In this document: piece after piece, positions 1 through 5,866 of the stretch
Position numbering within the stretch: position 1 is the stretch's first letter
Layout: every line of letters starts with the position of its first letter
Assembly (NCBI GenBank): GCA_002390205.1
Contig: DGOV01000120.1
Coordinates: 10,402-19,966, forward strand
Source: Proteobacteria bacterium UBA4457
GTDB lineage: Bacteria; Pseudomonadota; Gammaproteobacteria; Ga0077536
Length of the DNA: 9,565 nucleotides
Direction of reading: 5' to 3'
Made by a program: the position numbers and the translations under genes
The notes under the pieces: model-generated
Database searches by the model: none
Seen by the model: the letters and a program-made list of their open reading frames with translations, nothing else
What the model was told of the DNA's origin: nothing

Positions 1-210
1 CCCATTGCTCCAGGACCATTTGTGACTGACATGATGGCTCCGATGATCGAATCCATGGGCGAGGAGCGGATCAGTGAGAAAGTTTTGCTGAATAGGCTCG
101 GTGTTTATGAAGACATGGCAGGCGTTGCCCTGTTTTTTGGTTCCAGGGCGTCTGCCTATATTACGGGTACGATTTTACCTGTGGATGGCGGGATGACAGC
201 CGCCGTCTGA
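1..210 (+). CDS. Short-chain dehydrogenase/reductase (SDR), C-terminal fragment cut by window edge
   Basis: The reading frame is open from base 1 and ends at the TGA at 208-210, so only about the last 69 residues are present. They begin with the IAPGPF-T-M segment, which in classical NAD(P)-dependent SDRs follows the catalytic Tyr-x-x-x-Lys strand. They end with the typical Ala-Tyr-Ile-Thr-Gly-x-Ile-Leu-x-Val-Asp-Gly-Gly tail, which forms the last beta strand of the Rossmann fold. The nucleotide-binding and catalytic parts lie upstream of the window, so cofactor and substrate cannot be inferred. SDRs of this type usually oxidise or reduce a hydroxyl/carbonyl group in the cytoplasm. The gene converges on the Gfa-family gene with only 9 bp between the two stops. 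Family assignment is firm; function is open. Confidence 0.9.
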   Translation, partial: PIAPGPFVTDMMAPMIESMGEERISEKVLLNRLGVYEDMAGVALFFGSRASAYITGTILPVDGGMTAAV

Positions 211-219
211 CAGAGCCTT

Positions 220-648
220 TTATTCTGGTAGAGTTTCCCCTGAGCCACCCATTTCTGCAGGGACATCAACCATTTTTGGTAAGCCATCTTTTATGCTCGC
301 GACCTTTTCGCTATAAAAAACATGGACTCCTGGTTGAAAATCTAGACTAGGGAGAATAGCTGCATAAACGTCAACCAACCCCATACTTGGATGATCTGTC
401 ATGATGTGCCCACCACATTTTTTGCACCACTTTCTATGGCTAGCATCAGTCTTCGCGAAAGTCTCTATGAATTCAGCGCCTTTTGTTATGGTGACACTTT
501 CTGGCGACCATAAGGAGAATGCATTCATTGGACCGGCAGACCAATGTCGACAAGACTCACAGTGACAATACCCCATTGCTGCAGCATCCCCCTTAACTGA
601 GAGCTCTACTGCTCCGCAAAAACATTCTCCGTTATGGATCTCACTCAT
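220..648 (-). CDS. GFA / CENP-V family zinc protein (glutathione-dependent formaldehyde-activating-like)
   Basis: This 142-residue protein carries the complete cysteine pattern of the GFA domain. Cys9-x-Cys11 lies in the opening CFCGAVE motif, Cys28/Cys30/Cys33 in a CHC-x-x-C motif, and Cys75-x-x-Cys78 in a C-x-x-CGG motif. In Gfa of Paracoccus these cysteines bind two zinc ions, and the protein was proposed to promote S-hydroxymethylglutathione formation from formaldehyde; most family members have no proven activity. Length is normal for a single-domain cytoplasmic member. The ATG is preceded by AGGGGA at a good distance (656-661 on the plus strand, read in reverse). It diverges from the TRAP operon across a shared spacer and converges on the SDR. 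A role in clearing formaldehyde or another aldehyde/thiol adduct produced by neighbouring enzymes is possible but inferred. Confidence 0.9.
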   Translation of the reverse strand: MSEIHNGECFCGAVELSVKGDAAAMGYCHCESCRHWSAGPMNAFSLWSPESVTITKGAEFIETFAKTDASHRKWCKKCGGHIMTDHPSMGLVDVYAAILPSLDFQPGVHVFYSEKVASIKDGLPKMVDVPAEMGGSGETLPE

Positions 649-731
649 GACTAGTCCCCTAAATAATAAAATTTTTCGTAACTTAGTAGTAACGCAAATC
701 CGGAAAAAATGATAGGTTTGTGGTTAATTAT

Positions 732-760
732 TTGTGGGTTCTGGGTTAGGCTGTGATAAT
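732..760 (+). promoter_or_regulatory. Predicted sigma-70 promoter with extended -10 for the TRAP operon
   Basis: A TG-T-GATAAT extended -10 lies at 752-760, with a 17-bp spacer to a weak -35 TTGTGG at 732-737. The predicted start of transcription is near 766-768, on the left edge of the 21-bp palindrome. The GTG at 753, the most upstream in-frame start of the next gene, sits inside this -10 element, which argues against its use as a start codon. Seen by eye only. Confidence 0.5.
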
Positions 761-765
761 AGACT

Positions 766-786
766 CGGATACTGAATCAGTATCCG
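766..786. promoter_or_regulatory. 21-bp palindromic operator candidate upstream of the TRAP operon
   Basis: Two perfect 10-bp arms, CGGATACTGA and TCAGTATCCG, flank a single central A at 776. After a 2-bp interruption two more matching pairs follow (762-763 with 789-790). The element sits on the predicted +1, just downstream of the extended -10, which is a classic position for a repressor operator. Odd-length dyads of this size are typical of dimeric regulators such as TetR- or GntR-type proteins, but no regulator gene is present in the window. As RNA it would form a poor hairpin because the loop is too short. Its function as an operator is inferred from position and symmetry. Confidence 0.65.
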
Positions 787-814
787 TCTCCATAGGATAT
801 TTGTTGAAATTCAT

Positions 815-821
815 AAGGGAG
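815..821 (+). promoter_or_regulatory. Ribosome binding site that decides the TRAP binding-protein start
   Basis: AAGGGAG ends three bases before the ATG at 825. No comparable sequence precedes the upstream in-frame GTG at 753. Together with the signal peptide that begins exactly at this ATG, it fixes the start at 825. Confidence 0.7.
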
Positions 822-824
822 CAT

Positions 825-1904
825 ATGCGACAATTATCTATTCTATTGATTGCCTCAGCCATTAGCTGTCTTGTGTTAGCGGATAGTAAAAATATTAGCT
901 TGACGGTTGCGACGACTCATCCAGCCACCGTGCCTTGGACCGCATTAATTCGTGATTACTTTATCCCTGAATGTGAACGTCGTATCAGCCTTACTGAGTA
1001 CAAAAACTCAATAACCTGGACTGCGCATTATGGGAATCTATACAGATGGAAAGATAGCCTCAACGGAGTACAGATCGGCTTATCAGATGTGGGATGGGTT
1101 GGTTCTGTTTGGGAGTCTTCTCGGTTACCGCTCCAGAACATTACTTATGACTTACCATTCATTACCAATGATCTTGTTGCATTAATTGAAGTTGTAAATC
1201 AGCTGCATGTCCAGATCCCTGAGCTGGCTTCAAGCTGGCGGAATAATAATGTTGAATTCTTGGCGGCGACAGGAACAGATACTTATCACTTGGTCACAGA
1301 TTTTCCAGTTGATACAATCGATGATCTTAAAGGAAAAAGAATTTTAGCGCCCGGGGCAGCCTCTATTTGGTTGAAGGGGACTGGAGCTATTGCGGTAAAT
1401 GGTGCTTTAACTAGCTACTATACACAGCTTAAAACAGGTGCAGCAGATGGCGCTGTTACTATTTTAACGGGAGCTTATCCATTTAAGCTTCACGAGGTAG
1501 CGCCATACATAACTTTGGTTGGAGTTGGCGCTCAGTCTGTCGGTGCATTGACAGTCAACAGCGATCGTTGGAAGACTCTGCCAGATGAAATCAAAGAGAT
1601 ACTCAAAGAAGTGGCATTGGAATATTCTCGATTAAGTTCTCAAGCTGGCATGCAGCTGTATTTGACTGCCGTACAAAAATTAAAAGAAGAAGGCGCATTT
1701 TTTTCAACTTTAAACGAGCGGGAGAAGCTTCGATGGATAGAAGGACTTCCACTGTTGAGTCAGCAATGGGTTGACCGTTACCAAGCGATGGGTCTTCCCG
1801 CTAAAAGAATTTTATTTGACCTTATGGATGGGCTGCGCTCGAAAGGAGTGACTCCCACTTTCGATTGGGATAAAGCTGTACTAAATCAGACGGGTCCCAA
1901 TTGA
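825..1904 (+). CDS. TRAP transporter periplasmic substrate-binding protein (DctP-like)
   Basis: This 359-residue precursor opens with a signal peptide: Met-Arg, a hydrophobic stretch to about residue 18, and probable cleavage after Ala19. The mature part follows the DctP fold. It has an N-terminal strand with the Thr-Thr-His-Pro segment near residue 31, the SDVGW region near 87-91, DDLKGKRILAPG at 167-177, the WLKGTGA motif at 182-188 and the LKTGAADGAV segment at 202-211. DctP proteins capture a small organic acid in the periplasm and deliver it to the DctQM membrane complex, which uses a sodium gradient. In most of them an arginine in a K-I-R-V-P-like segment clamps the ligand carboxylate; aligned by eye, this position is Leu174 here. 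Such variants exist in DctP subgroups of uncertain ligand. An in-frame GTG at 753 would add 24 residues ahead of the signal peptide and overlap the promoter, so I chose 825. The stop overlaps the next gene. Confidence 0.88.
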   Translation: MRQLSILLIASAISCLVLADSKNISLTVATTHPATVPWTALIRDYFIPECERRISLTEYKNSITWTAHYGNLYRWKDSLNGVQIGLSDVGWVGSVWESSRLPLQNITYDLPFITNDLVALIEVVNQLHVQIPELASSWRNNNVEFLAATGTDTYHLVTDFPVDTIDDLKGKRILAPGAASIWLKGTGAIAVNGALTSYYTQLKTGAADGAVTILTGAYPFKLHEVAPYITLVGVGAQSVGALTVNSDRWKTLPDEIKEILKEVALEYSRLSSQAGMQLYLTAVQKLKEEGAFFSTLNEREKLRWIEGLPLLSQQWVDRYQAMGLPAKRILFDLMDGLRSKGVTPTFDWDKAVLNQTGPN

Positions 1905-3784
1905 CTCAGTTCATGAAATACTTTGGAGTCTTTCCGAAGGTTTTGCTGTCCTTAATACAAATAAGTCATATAGGAGGAGCCTTAGTTTTAGCAATCGTTG
2001 TAGGCCTCGTTAATTATGATATCGTGGCAAGAAGTCTATTCTTGTTACCTTTTCTAGGTATAGAAGAGATCGTTTCCGTTGGGATCCCCATCATCGTTTT
2101 CTTAGCCACTCCTATGCAAGTGGTAAGCCGCAGCCTCATTAGCACTGACTTTTTAGTTATGCGTGCTACAAGAATTATTCGCTTAGGGCTTTATGGTTAT
2201 AGTGAGTACTTTACCTTACTGATTAGTGGCATTATTTTTTTGTCAGTTGTACCGCTTTTTAGTTATGCGATAAAAAATGATCAATTTATTGGAGTCGTCG
2301 GCGTCTTCACGATGGCTTTGTGGCCATTAAAACTGGCTATATTGATTGGATTTGGATTAGCGTTTGTTGCTTCGTTGTTCCATATGGGAAGACTAATCTG
2401 TTCCAACAGCAGCTCTTCTTTTTTCGTCAGCTTTTGCTTATTCATAGCAACTCCCATACCTTTTTATATTTTGAGTGGAAGCGCCTCTATTGGCCTTGGG
2501 GCGATCTTTCTTTTGTTTCTTCTTCTACTAGCTGGCGTTCCAGTGGTTTTTTCATTGATGACTGCCGCATTAGTTGGTATTGCTGTAATGAAAGGAGATT
2601 TTCTGGTAGCCGCGAATTCGCTGGGTTTAGTGGTGAATAGTGCAGCAACCTCCTATGTCTTAGCTGCGGTTCCTTTTTTTATTTTAATGGGCTTGGTGGT
2701 AGGAAAAGCAAACATAGGACGAGATAGTTTGACAGTCGCACATTGGCTGTTTCGCTCTGTAAAAGGAGGGTTTGGTGTAGCGACTGTTGCCGCAAATACT
2801 GTTTTTGCAGCAATCACAGGGATCTCTATCGCATCAGCCGCCATTTTCAGCCGTGTAGCTGCACCCCCAATGATAGAGCTTGGATTCACAGCACGTTTTT
2901 CTCTCGGACTTATCGCTGGTTCCTCTGTTCTAGGGATGCTTATTCCTCCTAGTTTATTACTAATAATCTACGGTGTTATAGCAGAAGTATCGATCAACAA
3001 ACTGTTTCTTGCCGCAATCATTCCCGGCATTATTTTAGCCCTGATGCTTTGCGCGACGGTCATTATTTGTGTATTTTTTCGACTCCCTTTTGCGGTGACA
3101 CCCGAGTATTCTGACGTTCCACCAAAGCCTGAAAAAATAAATACGATTCTTCTTATGATGATACCAACGTTAATATTATTACTTGTCGTGATTGGTGGAA
3201 TATATGGTGGTATTTTTACGCCAACGGAAGCTGGTGCTGTCGGAGCCTTGATGGCAATATTTATTGCTCTTGCGATGAAGAGGGTCACTTTTATTCAGAC
3301 TTATAATTTAATTAAGGATGCTGTAAGTAAAACGGCTTCAATTCTTTTAATGGTGATAGCTGCAACATCATTTGGTTTGATGATTACGCTTTCTGGTTTG
3401 CCCGACATAATGAGCTCTATTGCCAGTGGATCCGGATTAGGGCTGACGGGCTATGTATTTGTCTACTTAGTAGCGCTGGTTCTCCTAGGAATGGTTCTCG
3501 ACAGCACGTCTATTTTATTGATCATGGTTCCATTAGCGATGCCCACTGTTTTGAATTTAGGTGGTGATTTAGTATGGTTTGGAATTATCACAGTAATTGG
3601 AGTGGAAGTAGGTTTACTTACTCCTCCTCTAGGACTTAGTGTCTTCGCTATTAAAGCATCTATAGACGATCCTGATATTTCTTTAAACGATATTTTCTAC
3701 GGGGCAATGCCTTTTGCATTTATTACATTTTTCTTAGCTGTTGCTTTGATTTTTTTCCCACAGATAACCAGTCAATTATTCTAG
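1901..3784 (+). CDS. TRAP transporter fused permease, DctQ-DctM (small plus large membrane subunits)
   Basis: This 627-residue polytopic inner-membrane protein joins both TRAP membrane subunits. Residues about 20-165 are the DctQ part, with the NYDIVARSLF segment near 38-47 and the IEEIVSVGIPIIVFLA helix near 54-70. After a linker, residues about 195-625 form the DctM part. Landmarks are LAGVPVVFSLM near 210-220, AVPFFILMGLVV near 256-267, the GGFGVATVAANTVFAAITG stretch near 289-307 and a late LLTPPLGLSVFAIK segment. It would move the ligand across the inner membrane together with the upstream binding protein by sodium symport. The TTG start at 1901 shares bases with the TGA at 1902-1904, suggesting translational coupling; the ATG at 1913 is the alternative, but it has no ribosome site of its own. 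It converges on the permease gene 67 bp away, with no convincing terminator between them. Confidence 0.92.
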   Translation: MTQFMKYFGVFPKVLLSLIQISHIGGALVLAIVVGLVNYDIVARSLFLLPFLGIEEIVSVGIPIIVFLATPMQVVSRSLISTDFLVMRATRIIRLGLYGYSEYFTLLISGIIFLSVVPLFSYAIKNDQFIGVVGVFTMALWPLKLAILIGFGLAFVASLFHMGRLICSNSSSSFFVSFCLFIATPIPFYILSGSASIGLGAIFLLFLLLLAGVPVVFSLMTAALVGIAVMKGDFLVAANSLGLVVNSAATSYVLAAVPFFILMGLVVGKANIGRDSLTVAHWLFRSVKGGFGVATVAANTVFAAITGISIASAAIFSRVAAPPMIELGFTARFSLGLIAGSSVLGMLIPPSLLLIIYGVIAEVSINKLFLAAIIPGIILALMLCATVIICVFFRLPFAVTPEYSDVPPKPEKINTILLMMIPTLILLLVVIGGIYGGIFTPTEAGAVGALMAIFIALAMKRVTFIQTYNLIKDAVSKTASILLMVIAATSFGLMITLSGLPDIMSSIASGSGLGLTGYVFVYLVALVLLGMVLDSTSILLIMVPLAMPTVLNLGGDLVWFGIITVIGVEVGLLTPPLGLSVFAIKASIDDPDISLNDIFYGAMPFAFITFFLAVALIFFPQITSQLF

Positions 3785-3851
3785 CGCTTTCGTTATGACG
3801 ATATCAGGCGCTCGCTTAATAGCTACTTAGAGTCTTTCCAGTGTGAACAGT

Positions 3852-4898
3852 TCAAGTTACTAAGTGATTGATTAGCCATCCGAGAAGTATTATCTGAGGG
3901 AGACTCAATAGCGGCAGAGCCATCGCATAACGCCAAGAGCTAGATATCTGCTTTAAAACTACAATTTCAGTGTAATCAGTCGAAACTCCTGCCATGAGGA
4001 AAGCAAAGGCATTACCCGGAGCTTGAGCTCGATTGAAGATATCGGCAGCGATAGGTGATGACCCCTCAGAGCATACTTCTATTATTGTTGCGGCACCGAT
4101 AGTTAAAGCGAGACCCATTAGAGTCGGACCGACAAGAGAAGAAAAATCATCAGGATGGACAAATGTTCTAATACAGGCGGCAATAATAATTCCTAGGAAT
4201 ATCCAACGTAATATCATACGAGATTCAAGTACTGATACTTTCAAGGTCCTCAGTGAAGCTTCTAAGCCCCAATCGAATGTTTTTATATTTTTTTTTGTTT
4301 GTTGCCAAACCATAAAATCTTTTGGCAATTCGCTTCGGTTAGGATTTTGAGTCAAGTAGCCAATCGATGAAAGTTTTTCGAAAGCGAGACCAGTTGCTAT
4401 AGCTATGAGTAGAGATAGAAAAATAAAGAGCAAAGTCCATTTTAGCCCGATCAAGGCAATAAGGATGAAGGTGACGGAGAGTGAATTCCAAGGAGTTGCA
4501 ACTAAAAATGCTATCGTCTGACCGTTAGATGCCCCTCGTTCATATAACTTGCCAGCTATGAGTAAGACACCATGATTGCATAGGTCAAAAAAGATGCCGG
4601 CGACTGAAGCCCTCAGAATACCACCAACACCCGGAGGCCCCAAGAGTGCGATTACAAACTCTTTTGGAACGCGCGCGAGCAGGCCTACAGATAATACACC
4701 GGCTAGTATGCCCCAATACATAGTGTCGATTATTGTTTTGACCGAGTGGCAAAACTCTGAGATTGTTTGAAGTACAGGGCCCGAAAAATCAACAACACCT
4801 GCGCTCAATATTATTACGTAACAAATAAAAATTACGGTTGTTGTTCCCCATAACAGAAGATCTAGCTTTTTCGAGGGGCCTTCGCAGCAAGAGCTCAT
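3852..4898 (-). CDS. Polytopic permease of the ArsP/YraQ/DUF318-like type
   Basis: This 348-residue membrane protein has two hydrophobic halves, about residues 15-175 and 225-345, joined by a polar loop near 178-215 with several Lys and Asn. Each half has a pseudo-repeated cysteine signature: Asp-Leu-Cys107-Asn-His-Gly in the first half, Cys276-Ser-Glu-Gly-Ser-Ser-Pro in the second. In the ArsP_1/DUF318 permeases (YraQ, organoarsenical-efflux ArsP, SO_0444-type metal efflux proteins) the first site is usually CSCG and the second a Cys-containing segment ending in Ser/Thr-Pro. The surrounding RGASNGQTIAFLVATPWN region also fits that family. The N terminus begins Met-Ser-Ser-Cys-Cys-Glu, a possible soft-metal site. 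Expected role: efflux or transfer of a metal(loid) or small molecule across the inner membrane; the substrate is unknown. It is the last gene of the HAD-CmcJ-permease cluster, 34 bp after the CmcJ-like gene. Its own ribosome site is weak, and its ATG overlaps the stop of a nine-codon ORF. Confidence 0.75.
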   Translation of the reverse strand: MSSCCEGPSKKLDLLLWGTTTVIFICYVIILSAGVVDFSGPVLQTISEFCHSVKTIIDTMYWGILAGVLSVGLLARVPKEFVIALLGPPGVGGILRASVAGIFFDLCNHGVLLIAGKLYERGASNGQTIAFLVATPWNSLSVTFILIALIGLKWTLLFIFLSLLIAIATGLAFEKLSSIGYLTQNPNRSELPKDFMVWQQTKKNIKTFDWGLEASLRTLKVSVLESRMILRWIFLGIIIAACIRTFVHPDDFSSLVGPTLMGLALTIGAATIIEVCSEGSSPIAADIFNRAQAPGNAFAFLMAGVSTDYTEIVVLKQISSSWRYAMALPLLSLPQIILLGWLINHLVT

Positions 4899-4924
4899 CG
4901 ATTACTCGATATGGGAATATTCAT
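4895..4924 (-). CDS. Nine-codon upstream ORF coupled to the permease start
   Basis: An ATG at 4922-4924 opens a frame encoding MNIPISSNR and stops at TGA 4895-4897. That stop overlaps the permease ATG (4896-4898) in an ATGA arrangement. It has a much better ribosome site than the permease: AGGGGAAG at 4927-4934, overlapping the stop of the upstream CmcJ-like gene. The geometry suggests that ribosomes load here and re-initiate on the permease. No known leader peptide is recognised. It could be a chance ORF; confidence reflects the signal geometry only. Confidence 0.4.
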   Translation of the reverse strand: MNIPISSNR

Positions 4925-4926
4925 GT

Positions 4927-4934
4927 CTTCCCCT
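4927..4934 (-). promoter_or_regulatory. Strong ribosome binding site before the nine-codon ORF
   Basis: Read on the minus strand this is AGGGGAAG, two bases before the ATG at 4924 and about 28 bases before the permease ATG. That is too far to serve the permease directly and somewhat close for the short ORF if the whole motif pairs; the AGGGG core has six bases of spacing. It overlaps the TAG stop of the CmcJ-like gene. Confidence 0.5.
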
Positions 4935-5775
4935 AATATACAACAAGAGTTCGGATTTCTATACTTTCTCGAGGTCTTGTGTCTTCTGGCGCGAGATTAT
5001 TTTTAAAACCTGTGTGCGGAGTGTAGTCGCTCTTTTCATCTGCGGCAGAATCCCAGTTTCTAAGTAACAAGACTTCATCTGGTTGCATGGCAGAAAAGTA
5101 GTGCCATTTGTGAGAGAGGTTATGCCTTAGAGAATAAATTTGACCACTATGCCTAGGCGTATCTGGATCGCTTTCGCTAAAATGGTGGATGTCGGTCTGA
5201 ACCAAATCATTAGCCTGAACTGTTCTCACGTCACACAGGGCAAGAGGAAAGTCTTCGGCAGGGCCTATGATTGGGCGCCAAGCATTTATTAAGGCGAGCC
5301 TGCGACCTACATAATGACTTTTATTAGCCTTTTCAAGTATTTCAATGCTTCTGTTGGGTGCAGAAGATAGTGTGTAGTCAACATGGGCCGATGCAACTGG
5401 GTTGCGCACTTCTGGCTGCTTCGCTGCTGCTCTGACCTTACTACGCTGATTGTGATCGAAGATGAGCACATCTGTTGCGTTTAGTTGTGTTTTTAGCAAC
5501 TCGATCATTTCAGGGTAGTATTGTCTTTTTACTACCTCATTGTCGTAGAAGTCTGCGACACTTGATTTGTGCTTTATAAGCGAAAACCCTTGTAAATCGA
5601 GGTTAAAACTATCAATTTCTCCCCGTCCATCATTGATAATCATTTTTTGGTAACTATTGGGAGGGCGTACAATTGTCTTTCCGCTAGAAACTGGATAAAC
5701 GAGATGTTCTGCGGTTTGGCTTGTACTATCTATGTACGCAATATCGCCCTCTATGCTATTTTTATCTAAGACCAT
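4933..5775 (-). CDS. CmcJ/NvfI family putative non-haem iron oxygenase
   Basis: This 280-residue soluble protein matches the CmcJ/NvfI (AsaB-like) oxidoreductase family throughout. It has VLIFDHNQR at 103-111, AHVDYT at 130-135, NAWRPIIGPAEDFPLALCD at 164-182, LRHNLSHKWHYFSAMQPDEVLLLRNWDS at 216-243, PHTGF at 253-257 and RESIEIRTLV near 269-278. The family includes a protein of cephamycin 7-alpha-methoxylation and fungal 2-oxoglutarate/Fe(II) enzymes. The His131-x-Asp133 pair is the obvious metal-ligand candidate, with a third histidine among 222, 225 and 254. The expected chemistry is oxygen-dependent hydroxylation, desaturation or peroxide formation on a small molecule; the substrate cannot be read. 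The ATG has AGGGAGA about eight bases upstream. A 91-bp gap follows the HAD gene and may hold its own promoter. The 34-bp gap to the permease suggests cotranscription. Confidence 0.85.
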   Translation of the reverse strand: MVLDKNSIEGDIAYIDSTSQTAEHLVYPVSSGKTIVRPPNSYQKMIINDGRGEIDSFNLDLQGFSLIKHKSSVADFYDNEVVKRQYYPEMIELLKTQLNATDVLIFDHNQRSKVRAAAKQPEVRNPVASAHVDYTLSSAPNRSIEILEKANKSHYVGRRLALINAWRPIIGPAEDFPLALCDVRTVQANDLVQTDIHHFSESDPDTPRHSGQIYSLRHNLSHKWHYFSAMQPDEVLLLRNWDSAADEKSDYTPHTGFKNNLAPEDTRPRESIEIRTLVVY

Positions 5776-5866
5776 GTTATGTGTCTCCCTAAATCTAATA
5801 ATACTTCTTTTTTATGTTGCATCGAAAAACAACGTATTAGGCTTTTGGTCAAGCAAAGCATTTTTC

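Noticed and set aside
649..731. Promoter for the Gfa-family gene on the minus strand
   Set aside because: An AT-rich TATTAT is present, but the nearest TTGCGT is about 23 bp away, so no credible -35/-10 pair could be assigned.
825..890. Lipoprotein signal (Ala-Ile-Ser-Cys15) on the TRAP binding protein
   Set aside because: Ala at -3 and Ile at -2 do not fit the lipobox well, and the hydrophobic core continues past the cysteine to a good Ala-Asp type I cleavage site.
2320..3288. Several open frames inside the TRAP permease gene on both strands
   Set aside because: They overlap the well-supported DctQM coding frame, have low-complexity Cys/Trp/Arg-rich or Ile/Ala-rich composition typical of shifted frames, and lack ribosome sites.
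3783..3812. AGCGCT ... GGCGCT pairing after the TRAP operon as a terminator
   Set aside because: Only about five pairs with a loop of some 18 bases and no T tract on either strand.
4033..4770. Plus-strand open frames opposite the permease
   Set aside because: They are antisense shadows of the permease; their translations carry no domain signature.
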